In this document: positions 10,606 through 23,782 of the stretch, in pieces
Layout of the letters: each line of letters starts with the position of its first letter
How positions within the stretch are numbered: the stretch's first letter is position 1
Assembly (NCBI RefSeq): GCF_028858725.1
Contig: NC_084759.1
Location: 177,411,770 to 177,475,769 of the forward strand
DNA: 64,000 nt
Origin: Colius striatus
Taxonomy: Eukaryota > Chordata > Aves > Coliiformes > Coliidae
Reading direction: 5' to 3'
Program-made: the position numbers and the translations under genes
The notes under the pieces: model-generated
What the model was told of the DNA's origin: nothing
The model's database searches: none
Seen by the model: the letters and a program-made list of their open reading frames with translations, nothing else

Positions 10606-12572
10606 GACATTCCAGAGTTTTGTTACCACTTGGGAAAGGCACTGTTCAGTAAAAGGAATTAGGTTCTTTTTTTAAAAATTATTTGGTTTATGTTTTCTCA
10701 TACAGGTAAGAAGAATCAATGCAATGTAATTTATCAATTATGTATAGATTTACTATGTTAAAAAACCCAACCCAAGTAAAATGAAAGAAAAATGCTGACA
10801 TGTGTTTTGTATTCTTTATATTTTTGCATTCATTTACATTTTGATAATGCTCTTATTCTACAGAACTGCTGTTGTATTTTCATAGCCAGTCCCAGTTCAG
10901 ATACTTGTAATATTTACAGATACTACGTTTAATCATTCAGTGAAATTATGCTGACAAACATTAAAGACAGTGCCAAACTTATGTCCTGCCAATTTCAATT
11001 TGATCACTTATTTCTGACAATGGTAACTGGTTATTGGGTTAAATGAGCTGCTCCTGTCTCTGCATTGCTGGAGGAAGACTGGCAGTGTGACGTAGAGACC
11101 CAAGTTGGAACTGGCAGAGTTTATTATGTGAGGCAGACATGGCATGCAGACATGGCTGTATTATCTAGTTCCTAAACACATGGCCAGGATAAAACTATCC
11201 TCAAGAGCTTAAAAATGTTAGTTATTCTTGGCTGAAGGGTATCGTGAGCAGACAAAAGCAAAGCAAGATAATCCAGCTACTCAGTTCTTCCAGTCAAATC
11301 CAGTTTGGGTTGGATTCCTTAGAGAAGAAGGAAAAAAAAGGGAGAGGTAAAAAAAAAAGAAAAAAGCAGCAAGCTGGTTTGTGCCTTCATAAGGCAGGGA
11401 TTTGGCTTTGAATGCTCCGAGTACCTACAGGAAACATCCCTGATTATGATTCAGATGTTTCATACATGCAGTGAAAGAGGATTGGAAAGGAACACACTTC
11501 AAATAGGAATTGTGCTACTTACAGTAAGCCAGTCACAAATATTTTTTTTACTGCTATATTAGCTGATACATATAGTTTTTTACTGAAAGGAAATCATACT
11601 GTCAGAAAATCAGAAATAAAACCTGATATAATTTATGCTTCCACATTAAAACATGAACTGACATCCCAAAATCTGCCTCTTCAGTCCTATGTGTGTGTGA
11701 ACACCAAGCTGCTCTATGCTCTTGTGGCCCCAGATATAATTTCATGGTCTTCAATACAGTTCCCAAATGTCTTGAAGAGATACCCCAGGTTTTCTTCACC
11801 CAAGGTTGTTTCCCCTCTGAAACAAAAAGACAGAAGCTGTATCTTTCTCTTGGGTTTATGTGAAGCTCCTGCTATTGCCACTAGGGGACCTCCTGAGGGT
11901 CATCTCATTAAAAGTATTTCCTTTACCTCGTGCTTCACTTTTTTCAGGAACAAAAGAAAGAATAGGCTTTGAATGAAACTAAACAAGCCATATCCACTCC
12001 TTGCTTCCTTTTCTTGCCAAAACAATAGACCAAAGGATACAGTTCCCACCAGTGGGTTATAACAACTAATTTAACTGTCCTATCATCCATCTTCTTAATG
12101 AACCTTGAAGATAAACTCTAACCAAAGGCTCCTTGAATTTCTGTTGCCCTAGAAATGCAGTGCAAACATATTCAAGTTCTGTTGTTTTCATCAAATGCTT
12201 TTTAATATCATGACTGACATTCTGAAAGACCGTCAGAATTGTGGATTTATGTTTCTTCAATACAGTATACTTTCCAAAAATTGTTACAATTTTATAATAC
12301 CCAAATTTTATCAACAAATGTCATGAATTCTGAATTAACAATATGGAAATCAGTGGGATCTTGTGGAGGAAATATTTCAGTACCAGCTGGGAAATAAGTT
12401 TGAAAATATGCCAAACAAATCGTTTAGACCTTGAAGGTCTATGGAAATCATGGCTGGGGAGTTGGATAAAACTAGAGACAGACATCACTTTACAACCCAG
12501 TAAGCACTTTTCAAGAGAATTGATCCAGTAACAGATATTAAAACCAAATACAAGAAAGACTTAGTATTCTTG
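10606..12572. other. Intergenic, nothing recognised
   Basis: AT-rich single-copy-looking sequence. Frames of up to 93 codons around 11.6-12.3 kb resemble no known protein. Confidence 0.5.
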
Positions 12573-12623
12573 CCATCATTGTTGTCATCACCGTTATCGT
12601 CACCATTATCATCATCATTATTT
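12573..12623 (+). repeat. Imperfect ATC/ATT trinucleotide repeat
   Basis: Interrupted CATCATTGTTGTCATCACC-type triplets end in ATCATCATCATTATT. This is a decayed microsatellite; on the minus strand it reads as an Asp/Asn run that is not a real protein. Confidence 0.8.
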
Positions 12624-12716
12624 AAACCAGCATATAACCTATAATAAGTTTTAAAATAAAACATAAACTTGGCACAGTGCAAGATATGTAGACCAATTCA
12701 TAAGCTAAAATAATAT

Positions 12717-13947
12717 TGTAGTGGGCTTGTGTGGCAAGGTTTTGGTAGCAAAGGGGCTGCAGAGGTGGCCTTTGTGAAAAGTTTCCACTGTATCTGATAG
12801 GGCCAAAGCCAGTTGTCTTTAAGATAGACTGGTTGCTGACCACGGCTAAGCCAATTAGTGCTCGTAGTAACGCTTCTGTGACAAGTGGAAGAGTCATAGA
12901 ATCATAAAATGGTAGGGGTTGGAAGGGATCTTTAGAAATCATCTAGGCCAACACCACTGCAGAAGAAGGTCCACCTAGATCAGGTCACATAGGAACATGT
13001 CCAGGCAGATCTAGAAGACCTCCAAGGAAGGAGACTCCACACCCCACCTGGACAGCCCGTGCCACTGCTCCCTCACCCTCACAAGTCACTGTGCAGGTGC
13101 TAAAAACTGCAGCAAAAGAAGGGAGTGAGAATGTGAGAGCAACAACCTTCCAGACACCAAGGTCAGTGAAGAAGGAGTGTAGGAGGTGGTGCAGGCACCA
13201 GAGGAGAGATTCTCCCACAGCCCATGGTGCAGTCCGTAGTGAGGCCCTGCCCCCTGCAGCCATGGGGGCCATGAGGGAGCAAAGATTCACCTGCAGCCTG
13301 GGGAGAACCCCATGCAGGAATGGGTGGACATTCGATGAAGGCTGTGACCCTGTGGGAAGCCTGAGCTGCAGCAAGCTCCTGGTAGCACCCCACAGACAAG
13401 GAGGAGACGATGCTGGAGCAGATTTGTTGTCAGGACATGTGACCCTGTGAGGGACCCATCCTGGAGCAGTCTGTGCCTGAAGGATTATTTGCCCTGTGGA
13501 GAGGATCCACACTGGAGTAGTTTGTAAAGAGCTGTAGCCTGTGGGAGAGACCCCACACTGTACTAGGGGAGGTGTGAGGAGGCCTCCCTCTGAGAGGAAA
13601 CAGCAGCAGAGACCATCTGTCCTGAACTGACTGTAACCCCCGTTCACCTGCACCACTGTGGGGAAGAAGGTAGAGGCCCAGGAAGAGGGAAAGGGTGGAG
13701 AGAAGTGTTTTAAGATTCAGTTTTTATTTCTCATTTCTATATATTTTTTTTATTGTTAATAAATCAAATCAATTCTCCCAAAGTTGAGTCTGTTTTGCTC
13801 ATGACAGTAATTGTGTGATCTCCCTGTCCTTACCTCAACCTGCAAGCCTTTTCTTATATTTCCCTCTCCCCTGTCCAGTTTAGGCAGGGGGAGTGATGGA
13901 GCGGCTTTGGTAGGCACCTGGCACATAGCCAGGCTTAAACCTCCACA
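12717..13947 (+). mobile_element. Solo LTR of an avian endogenous retrovirus (copy A), with a nested CR1
   Basis: A full-length LTR beginning TGTAGTGG and ending ACCTCCACA. It is flanked by a perfect 5-bp target duplication, AATAT (12712-12716 and 13948-13952). Hallmarks shared with the copies at 39.9 and 45.2 kb include 'GGTTTTGGTAGC', 'GCAGCCTG' blocks, 'GAACTGACTG', a 'TTTTAAGATTCAG' segment before a T-rich polyadenylation region, 'GTTGAGTCTGTTTTGC' and a 3' 'GGCACCTGGCACATAGCCAGG'. There is no internal retroviral sequence, so it is a recombined solo LTR. A 5-bp duplication is usual for ERVL-like and some class I elements; the family is inferred. The CR1 at 12893-13082 interrupts it. Confidence 0.88.
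12893..13082 (-). mobile_element. CR1 LINE 3' fragment nested inside LTR copy A
   Basis: An antisense CR1 tail: TCATAGAATCAT octamers, then 'GGTAGGGGTTGGAAGGGATC', 'ATCAGGTCACATAGGAACATG' and 'GAGACTCCACACCCCACCTGG', stopping at 'CCCTCACCCTC'. LTR sequence lies on both sides, so the CR1 inserted after the LTR. The 6-mer ACAAGT occurs on both sides (12881-12886 and 13081-13086) and may be a target duplication or chance. Confidence 0.9.
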
Positions 13948-13952
13948 AATAT

Positions 13953-16749
13953 GAAAGGCACCATTTCAATCACAAATGCAACTTTTATTTCTGATGTTAT
14001 TATTTTATTTAGCTAAAAAATACAGATACGTTCTTTGGATTATTGTCCTGTGCATTGAATTCTATAAAGCTACCCAAAGATGAATTTTGGCAAAAAACAT
14101 TAACAAATTGTGTCATGTTTAAACATTTAGTCATACATATATTATACCAAAAACTTCTGCTTTAAGCTGCCATTCTTGTATCCCTTGGCTTATTTTTGAG
14201 TTCAAGTATTATCTGTATCACTATCTCTGAGGAGATAAAAAGAATAAATTATCTCCTAGCTGTCACAGATTATTGAAAATGTTTGCCCAAGTCTTTAAAC
14301 GTGTTAATAGATGTCTGGCCTCAAATGATTTAATGCTGAGTGGCTCCAGCTTTTGACTTACTGATGGGAAAAATTATACTTCATCATAGAGAATACAAGC
14401 CTTCTGGCAAGCACAGTCATGATGTGAACACACTGCTTATTGATACATTTAATACAAATTCCTGTCTGCTGGCAACGTGATTTATATTTCTGATCCTCTG
14501 TTGACAAGACTGATGCAATCTCATATTCTGGGATGGTATGTGTTTGGCTGTAACTATCTATGCACAAAAAATATGTGAACAAAACTTCAAGATAGAAATC
14601 CTTATTTTCTCCTCAGCGCTTGGATATCTTGCAGTTTAATGCATTTGCTGTGAAAGAAGAGATTAAAAACTCCATGATAGCTATTTGTGCTTTATTTGTG
14701 TTTCTCTTCATACAGAGGGGTAATACTGGATTGTATGACACTTACATGTAGAGTGTATTAAAGGAATGATATGATGGAAAGTCAAAGAGAGCTCCAGAAA
14801 CGCCTGAATGTCAGTATTCATGTACTTAATACATCACTTAATGACATGGAGCTGCCACAGGGCTGCTCTGCTGCAGCTTCTGCAGATCCTGGATGGAGCA
14901 TGCCCAACATCTTTGAGCTCTGACAAAGGCTTCCTAATGAGGATATGAAGACCAGAGAGGAGTAAGATGTCATATAAAAGCTCCTTCAGAGTGCCATAAG
15001 AGTGCACTAAAGGCGCATACTGGATGGCTAAAGTGTATTGTGTTTATTTAGGTTGTGAACAGTGATGACAACAAATGATTAGAAGTGGACCAGGTGTTAT
15101 TTAATAAGGCTGTCTGCCCCTGGACATATGTACACAAACAGGCAAAATGATCAAGAAGTGTCTCACATGGTGTCCATACTGGAGGCACTAGCACAGACAC
15201 ATCCTTAGCTACTTCTTGTGCTTGTTTTGTGATGAAACTGTGCACTGAATATACATCAGGGAATGAACAAAACAAAGCAACCAGCTGGTGAATTTAAGCT
15301 GACGTCATTGTGTCCTGTATATAGATGACTGTGCAGGCCAGTCCTGCTGGGGTGCCAATGGCTGTTTGAGGAGTACAAAGGGCAGAGGTGGTCTGCCCAA
15401 CACTTCCCCTACCTCTCCCCACCTTCCTCATTCCATGAGACTAAAAGAAGGAGTTGACAGGTGGTTGCTTTTCCCTTTTCCCCATCATGTTATCTTAGTC
15501 TGATACTTTTACTAGAAACACCCTAATGGTTCTGCAAGAGAAAGTTGTTGCCTTTTAATAGAGATTTTGTTCTGCTGAGAATACAACAATTAAACTCATC
15601 CTACTTGCAATTTAAGCAAGGATAGTCTTTAAGCCGTGAAGTTTTGAGTTACATCGGGATACCATAACGAACACATTTTCAGTGACTCAGACTAATGAAC
15701 TAGACTGTCTGAATACCTGATGTATAAATTCAGTAGGTTCAGGTTTTCCTTTAATAAAGATTCTTTTCTATAAACCAAAGCAGGTGAGAGGAATATCATA
15801 AATGAAAATTAGGCTAATCCTATTGAATTTTAATCTGTGTTGAGGTTGCAATATAAAAATAATTCATTGATATAAGATGAAGAATTAAGCCTTTGATTAA
15901 AGAAATACAGTATTTTATGTGCATTATCTGTAAAATATCTGGAGGCACAAAAGGCCTATCCTTAGAATGCTATCAAATTCTGTTGTACAAATCAGTATAT
16001 AAGGTAAGTCCATCATTTTGTAATTAAAAAATCTATATCAGAAATAGATGCGTTTCTATGTTGAAATTTTGTGATTTGATATAAATTGCCCAAGTTGTAA
16101 TACTCTGTTGTTTTGTTGAGTTTTTTCTATACTGCTCTCCAACGCTGAAATATTTTCTCTGCCTTCAGGTTAAGAAATCAATTATGAGATTATTCATGTA
16201 TTTGTGTCCTGGAGGGAAATGTGGAATTAGTTCAGATGAAAATCTCATAACGAGACTATGTTCAAATTGTTCAGTCTCCTGCATCTGTAAAAGAAAGAAG
16301 TTATGCAAACAATATTATTTTTCCTAGAAGTGTCAAAATTTCCTTTAATGCTGAACATTGTGAAAATATATTGTGAATATGCTATGTAGCTAGAAAGTAT
16401 CACAATATGGTAGTGCAGGAATATCCTTTACCTTTGAAGTTATTATTTTAGCACTGTCTAGTTTTACATTGTGATCAAATTATGATTTATTTTGAAATAG
16501 AAATAGGAAAATAGGAATAAAAAATATTCAAATTCTTACTTTAAAATTCATTTAAATTCTGTTTCTTTAAATGATACTCTTCACTGAATGCTCTAGAACT
16601 CTAAAAATTTATAAGATACTTTTATTAATTCAAGTTATTTTAAAATGTCCTTTTACACCCCTCTGGTGTAAAAGGTAATGCAAATAATCTAGATGAGTAT
16701 TCATTAGTGACACTCTTACATTTCATTGTTCTGCTTGGACCTCCACTAC
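13953..16749. other. Intergenic, nothing recognised
   Basis: 2.8 kb without a recognisable repeat or gene; minus-strand frames of about 75 codons are not protein-like. Confidence 0.5.
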
Positions 16750-17275
16750 CCACCTAAGCTTCTCTGTCTCTCCTTCTCAACTAGATATGGGGGAGAAAAT
16801 ATAATGAAAGTCTTGTGTGTTGAGATAGGGACAGGGAGAGATCACTCACAATGGCCGTCATGGGCAAAACAGACTTGACGTGGGGAAAACTAGTTTATCG
16901 CCAATCAAATCAGAGTAGGCTAATGACAAATGAAAACCAAATCTAATATCACCTTCTTTTCCCTTCTTTCTGGGCTTAACTTTAATCCTGATTTCTCTAC
17001 CTCCTCCCAACACAGGTGGATGGGGAATGGGAGTTGCAGTTAGTTCATCACACATTGTCTCTGACAACAAGGGGTTTTGTTCCCCCTTCTTAAATATGTT
17101 TTTTTCAGAAGTGTTACCTCTATCACTGATGGGCACAGCCTTGGCCAGCAGTGAATCCATCTTGGAGCCAAATGGTATTGGCTCCACTGGACATTGAGGA
17201 AGCTTCTAGCACCTTCTCATAGAAGCCACCTCTGTAGCCCCACCTGCTACCAAAACCTGGCCATGCAAGCACAAT
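16750..17275 (-). mobile_element. Solo LTR fragment (copy D), internally deleted
   Basis: An antisense LTR related to copies A-C but of another subfamily. The 3' part is at the left (a 'GGGGGAGAAAATATAATGAAAG' segment, 'GGGCAAAACAGACTTGACG', 'AGTTCATCACACATTGTCTC'). The 5' part is at the right ('TTAAATATGTTTTTTTCAG', 'CCCACCTGCTACCAAAACC'). The several-hundred-bp middle with repeated 'CTGCAGCCC' blocks is missing. Boundaries are approximate. Confidence 0.75.
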
Positions 17276-20200
17276 GTAATTGTGCTCCCCGAGGTGTGCT
17301 GCACACTCACAATGCGAATGATCACCCAGAGATTAAAGTGCTTAATGTATCACATGTGATGAACAAGATAAATCAGAAAGCTCACTTGACTGAAAAATGT
17401 GTTATCTGAGTCAAGTGCATATACACCTTCAGACACACAAACATGTTCCGCCTTTAACATAATGGCAAGTCTGAGGAGAAGGTACTTCAAAAGCTTCTTC
17501 GTGCCCTAGGGTATTTAGGACTAGACCACTTCCTACAAGACTAAAAATACACTAAAGTGCAAACATGATTATTGCTCAATCATACAACATCACTGTCAAC
17601 AACGAGTTTATCACTTCTATCTGGTTTAAAGCGTAGTTTGGCAAGAGGCTGCATCACATGACAACCTGTTGTTTCCTTTGTGGTCTCTGGAGAAAATGGG
17701 ACTGTGCTCCCTGGAAAGGCTTTAAAACAGAATTGTCAAACATATTAATGTATCACATGAAGAACTATGTTTATGAACCATTTCCACGCTATGCAACTTT
17801 AGTCCTATGGTCTTATGTGCTGCCAGTTGTTCTGTTGCTGTGTAATTGAGTGGCACATCTGCAGCCTGCCTCAATACTAAGCAAATAGGTTTAAGCGACC
17901 ATAGACTGCAGAAAACAAGCAGTTATTAAGTGAGCTTTCTGCAACATATATGCTACAGAACAGCAAATACTAATAGAGAGGTAAAAAATATAGATTTGAG
18001 GATCAGCCAACGATGCCAATTTGTATGACATGTTTACAGAAGCATTTGTGCTATTTTTTTCCTGCTCTCCTGAGAACATATACAGACCATGTAATAACTA
18101 CTAAAGTTTGCAGTTTGTTCCTTGGCAGAGAAACACTTCAAGTTTTAAGCTGCATTTATGACTTTTTTTCTTTCCTTTTATTTTCTTTTTTATGTCTGCA
18201 GTATTAAATTGATCAAATTGATTGCTGCTTGAACAATCTGACACTTCTTTCTTTCCAAGACTTGCTTTTTGTTTCTGGCTTGAGAGCATTCTGTTCAAAA
18301 TTGAAATTTCAGTGACTGAATCATAATCTCAAAGCCATTAAATATCTAGTGCCACTTTTTAGGGCTCCTAATCTCAGCTCTGACTAAAGACATCAGATTC
18401 AGTGTAATGCAAGGGTCTGAAAGAACCCTTGTGAACTTTCTCAGTGGCTGCCCTTGTCTCTGGCATGGTCTATATAATGTCTAGAAGAAGATATTTTATT
18501 CTTAGGCAAGGGTTATGCGGCCATACAAGTGGATTTCTGATCCTTACTAATTTATTTGTCAGACAGGAAGAGGATATTATATAAACCAGTTGTTCTCTTT
18601 GGTATCCCCTTATTGTCTATGCTATAAAAAAATTATTATACTGAGTGCTATATAAACACATAGATAAAAGCTATTCCTTCCGGAAGATATTCACCACTTT
18701 ATTTAAGACTAAATGCAACTTTATCAGGCAGTCAAAGACAGAAATTGTGAATCCTTTTCAGTTGGACAGTAATCTGAAAATATGAATATTTTCCTAACAC
18801 AGTTCCTTTTACTTTCAGTCTATAGTTGAACACAGAGGCTTCCAGCACGTCCCATCCTTCATTGGTCTCAGTTTGGATGTGAAAGCATGACTCAGAAAGA
18901 GCAACACTGCAGACAAACCTTTTAACTCTAATTAACACTAACAAGTAAATGTGAGTGCATCTCTTCTGTCTTCATTCACTACCCATTGTACAGATGCTAT
19001 TGTGAAGGTTTCCTGTATCTTCAAGTCACAGTGCAGTGTGATATATAAGATGTATTTTAGATAGCCATAGTTGTTGGTTTAAAGAAAGAGGTCCAGATTT
19101 ATGCAAAAAAAAAAAAAAAAAAAAGCAGCTGTTGAAGTGGAAGTCTTTAAAAGGAGAGTTTGCTTATTGAAGAACAGAGATTAGTTACAGATATCATTTT
19201 AAAATACAAGTCAGTTGTACTAGATTCTCATTCTTGGTTTTGTGTTCCTGAATATGGAAACAGTGGGACTGAAAAGGATCAGACAGAAAGAAATGAGAGA
19301 AGGGGAAAGAAGTGAAAGGTTTCATCTGAAATAATGTAAAAAAAAGTGAAATGTCAAAACAATCAGTTTTTCATTTAAATATTATCAATTTATGAAAAAG
19401 TAAATAAGGATTCATCTGCAAAATGAAACAAGATGATTTGTTTATTATTTTCTGTTTCAATAAATTACCAGAATCTTTCCATTTTTTCTTGATCTCAATT
19501 TAATATTGTTGTCAATGTTCTAGGATAGATAAAAAAAAAGTGTTATTTAAACAGCCCTGCTTCTGTGAGAACAGTTAGTCCAATGTGCTACTAAATACTA
19601 AGGGACTGAGTTACGTCACAGATTTCAGAGGAAAGCTCTAAGGTCACTGTCTGGGTAGTCATTGCTCAGCCCTTATAATATCTCTTCAAATAACCAGAGA
19701 TGTGTGAGGACTCAGCAGATATAGTGTTATAACTTCTCTATAACTATATGTCTGTGTCACTTTTGTGTCTCATTTATGCTGTTACAGCTTCTGAAGGCTA
19801 TTTCTGCTAGACAGACTATTCTTCTAAACAGCTATTAAAACTTGCATTTTGTGAAAAGAATCTCTAGCTAAAACTTCTTGGACTTTAAATGCAAATGAAC
19901 AAGGAGTTAATAACCAGACAACACATTTGTTTAATCATAAATCTGTCATGGAATAATAATATAAAGAACCTCTATGTATAAATAACACCTCTATGTTTTG
20001 AAATTTGTCATACCAAGTGGCATGCTACCAATATGAACTGAGGCTTCCAGTAATTTTTAGAACACAAGCATTTCACAGTGTAACAAAGAAAACGACCTGA
20101 TATTCTTCCCACAGGAAATGCATCCTACAGTAGATGATGTATTTCATTGAAAATGCACCTCACTGACAGGTAAGTCCTACATTGGAACATGCATTAATGT

Positions 20201-20321
20201 CCTCCATGAAATTTGGTCAAATATTGCATTTGGTGCTGTTCCTTCATAAGGAACATGCATATCAAATATTGACAATATTAACTAAGTTGTAGTGGGATTA
20301 ATTTTAAAGGTCGAGGTATAG
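17276..20321. other. Intergenic, nothing recognised except a poly(A) run
   Basis: 3 kb of AT-rich sequence with a 20-nt poly(A) at 19105-19124. No repeat family or protein-like frame was recognised. Confidence 0.5.
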
Positions 20322-20452
20322 TATCATAGAATCATGATTATTTAGATTAGAAAAGACCTCTAGAGGAGTGGGAGTCCAGCCTCCTGAACAAAACAGGTCT
20401 AATTATTTCAGGTTGCACAAGCACTTGTCCAGCAGAGTGTGCTGCATAGATT
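20322..20452 (-). mobile_element. CR1 LINE 3' tail
   Basis: Antisense CR1 end: ATCATAGAATCATG, 'TTTAGATTAGAAAAGACCTC', and 'AGTCCAGCCTCCTGAAC', followed by a diverged 'CTTGTCCAGCAG' piece. It is an older subfamily than the copies at 36.6 and 42.2 kb. Confidence 0.75.
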
Positions 20453-21973
20453 ATAAATTTAATCAATTCTATTTTTGTCTCAAAGCCATGTGTTTGTAAC
20501 TAGGCAAGATCTACTAAAGGAGAAATCAAGGAAGCTCATTTATTCTAGTTTTCACAGTCAATTTTTTAATACATGTGTATTATATTTCCCAAGCATGCTT
20601 GAGATATGCCAATATACAAATAGTTAAGAGGCTGTCTGCTGTACTGGACTTCATAATGACTTAATGTTTACTTTTGCATCTGAACTGCAGTTACATGAAG
20701 TAGTTTTTGGAATACTAAAAAGTTATGACAATGTAGTGAAAAACCTTTTATGGATCCCTCAGGCCTTTGAACCATTTTGTTGAACCATTTCATTTTGTTG
20801 TCAGACTGCAGTTTATATTGTTTCTTTTTTTTTTCTTTGGTAAAAGGAATTTTCACAGGATGGAAGGCTTGTTGTAGGTGCATTCTCAGAGCTACTTCAA
20901 CACTACTGCAGACCTGATATTAGCACACTGCTAGAACAGAGGTTTAGTGAATAAATTGAAAATGATCGCTTAACTCTGTGAAGTCACTCTGTGTCTGATT
21001 GCCTGAACCTGGACAAGAAAAATTCATGCTGTTTTGCTCTTGATGTGTATTTTGGAAGCAAACATCTAATTCAGACAACAGCTCTACTTTTGAAACTGTG
21101 AGTGCTTGATTTCGGTTTCACTCTTTGATTCAAATGCGAGTCTGGCCAAATCTGAATGTGGCAGTGAGGTGAGGGTACCATACTCTTCTCACTCATCCCG
21201 CCCCCATATTACTGTCTTTGTATCCACAAGTAAAGACAAGTGATCATGCTGCCTTCCAGCACTTTCTCAGCTCTGGAGAATCAGGCTAGTGAGGGTGCAC
21301 CAGCCTTGTGGTAGTGATGGCATAGGAGCCCTAGCTGGGAGGTTTCATGTGCAGTTATGAGGAGAATGTATGGCAGCTCAGAGGAGAAACCGATCTTAAA
21401 TGTTTTGAGATAATTTCTGGAGAAGCCCTCTTTCTGTTAAGTAGAGCCTATGAAGATTAGCTGACTAATATAGCAATCTAAAACTGTCTTGAACTACTTC
21501 TCTGCTCCACACACTCAGAAGTATATAATTCTTTGAAAAGGAGTCTCAAAAATGTCCAAAATGACAGCAAAATGGGTAAGGGATTAGCAGGCACGTCACC
21601 TTGCCATGTCCACGTAAGCCCTGAGTGGGAAAAGTTAATACTGTGGGTGATAAATCTGAGCTTTGGAAAACAAGACCTTCTTGTTTGGATAAGACTAAAT
21701 GTTCAGTGAGAAAAGTCATGACAGGTGAGATAGAATATTTTTTCTTCTTTAACGGAGAGATATATCACTAGAAGAGAATTCCTGTATGACTAATTGTGTG
21801 ACAAGTAGGTTAGATTTTTACAAATGGAAGAGTAAAGTGACAAACAAGTGTGATATTTCTTGTCCTTGTCCCTGTTTCTTTGAGATAGATGTGTGAACAA
21901 AGGAAGGATCATAAATATTTTAAAACTTAATTTCGTTTAAACATTAAATAGTAATGGGTATGGTAATTTATAT
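20453..21973. other. Intergenic, nothing recognised
   Basis: 1.5 kb without a gene or repeat that I can identify. Confidence 0.45.
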
Positions 21974-22217
21974 AGAATAATACAATCATTGAATCATTTA
22001 GATTGGAAAAGAACTTTAAGATCATCAACTCCAACAACCTGCCACTGCCACATTTACCACTACCAAGTCCACCACTAAATCATGTCTCTAAGTACATCAT
22101 CCACACGTGTGTTAAATACCTCCAGGAATGATGACTCCATTACTTCTCTGGGAAGTCTGTTCAAATGCTTGACAATCCTTTTGGTGAAGAATTTTTTCCT
22201 AATATTCAATTGCCCAG
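21974..22217 (-). mobile_element. CR1 LINE 3' fragment
   Basis: Antisense CR1: octamer-like 'ATTGAATCATTTAGATTGG', 'GATCATCAACTCCAACAACC', 'CCAAGTCCACCACTAAATCATG', 'GGAATGATGACTCCATTAC', and 'AAGAATTTTTTCCTAATATTC'. This is the 'ACCACTAAACCATG' CR1 subfamily type. Confidence 0.88.
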
Positions 22218-22249
22218 TCTAGGCCCATGCAGGAAAAAAAGAACATGAT

Positions 22250-22835
22250 CAGGAGCCTTTGGAACTCCCTAAGGACAGGTAGGGCTCAATTGCCAATATG
22301 GTCCCGGACAAAACAGACAAGGCTACTCAACTTGGGGAGGAAAACAAAGATTAAATCAATCTACCATCAACCAAAACCATAAAAAACAGAAAACAACACA
22401 AAGTGGCACAATGATGAAGAGCACAACCAGGTCTTTAAGACTACCTTCTCCCCACTCTTCTCTATTTCCTGATCTGTGTCTTTTTCTCCTGAATGGGTCA
22501 GAGGGCAGGGAATGGAGGTTTCAGTCCATCTTTTCCTGATGGCTCCTGCTACTCATCTTGCCTCAAGGCAGATGGGGTCCCTCACACACCTGGCAGACCT
22601 GCACAGGCCACTCCAATATGCATTCATCCCGAGGGCTGCAGCTCCTCTCCGCCTCCTGTGTGTGTCCGTGGGGCCCACAGGCTCTCCAGCATGGCCTGTG
22701 CCATGGCCACTTCCTCATACAGTCTCTCACCCATCCAGATGCACTCACCTGGAGCTGCTGGTGCTTCTCAGTCTGGACATTGCCCTTCATGAGCTGCAGG
22801 GGCACAGCCTGCCTGTGGAGGAAAGGATCCTCCAG
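22250..22835 (-). mobile_element. LTR fragment of a second avian ERV LTR family (copy E)
   Basis: Antisense LTR of the family also seen at 30.1 and 58.2 kb. The left part ('ACAAAACAGACAAGGCTACTC', 'AACTTGGGGAGGAAAACAAAG', 'ATTAAATCAATC') is the polyadenylation/3' segment. The right part ('ACCTGGAGCTGCTGGTG', 'GAGCTGCAGGGGCACAGCCTG') matches the 3' half of copy G. The 134-codon plus-strand frame over 22476-22880 is a by-product of this GC-rich LTR. Confidence 0.7.
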
Positions 22836-23782
22836 CAAGTTGAAGATGTCTGTTTTCAGCTAACATTGTTTGCTTCTTGATGAGACTGGGAAGGGAAGTT
22901 ATGCAGTTGCTACCTGCACGGCTTCTCTATCCAGCTCAGGGGCCTCCCTGTCAGTCAGCTAATGTTTTTTTTTTTTTCGGGAAAACAAGGCTGCTCTGCT
23001 TCTTGTTTTCCTTTTTTCCTTCCACTCACAATTTCTTCAATGTATTAGCTTAAAGTCAAGCTAGTTACAATATGCTTCCTTTGTCTATCCTTATTTTCAA
23101 CTGCCTTTTACCATATTATTTTCTTCCTTCTTATTCTCACTGACTCTTAACTCCTAAGCCCAAAATATTTCCAGAGAGCATTTCTGTCTTTCAGATCTCT
23201 TTTACTAAAAAACATTTAAAATAGGTGATTCTGTCCATAAATGTGCTTCTCCTGAAGTACAGTTGTTGCACATGGCTAGGGTTTTCTTAGAGTATAGTTA
23301 TCAAGTTAATGTAACAGGTTGCTGCTGTTGAGAAGAACAATTCCTTTCTGTAGCTGTTCATAATCTTACATTCCCAGACTCTCCCTGTAGCTGACACTGA
23401 CTATGATGAGAACTACATCAGGAAAATAAATTATGAAAACTAATCCATGACCTTTCACTCATTCCTAGCTGTCTGTATCTTTTCCTGCCTTGTGTGGATC
23501 TAGCATTCATGTTCACAAACTGATCTCATAAAAAAAGAAACACTTTGGGAGTAAGGGACATATTTTGGGGGTGTGTTTTAGCCAAACTGGCCTTCTGCTC
23601 TGCCTGACAATTTTCTTTCAAACTGGAACAAATTGTACTTTCACATTATGAAGACTGTCCTTGGAGATCAGCCAAGTCACCTGGACACTTCTGCCTGTGG
23701 GAACAGACTCCCAGGACTATTTAACAATTCACAGAACAAATCTAATCCCACTTATCTAATGCCCAGGGTATTTAGTCGTACT
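22836..23782. other. Intergenic, nothing recognised
   Basis: Pyrimidine-rich in the first 200 bp, including a T-run near 22966-22977. No gene or repeat was identified. Confidence 0.45.

Noticed and set aside
12985-13656. A 223-codon minus-strand open frame, the third longest in the window
   Set aside because: It lies across the LTR copy A and its nested CR1; the composition reflects GC-rich LTR blocks and it resembles no protein family.
22476-22880. Overlapping open frames of 91-134 codons on both strands
   Set aside because: They coincide with the GC-rich part of LTR copy E; frames open in several phases at once are typical of such sequence.
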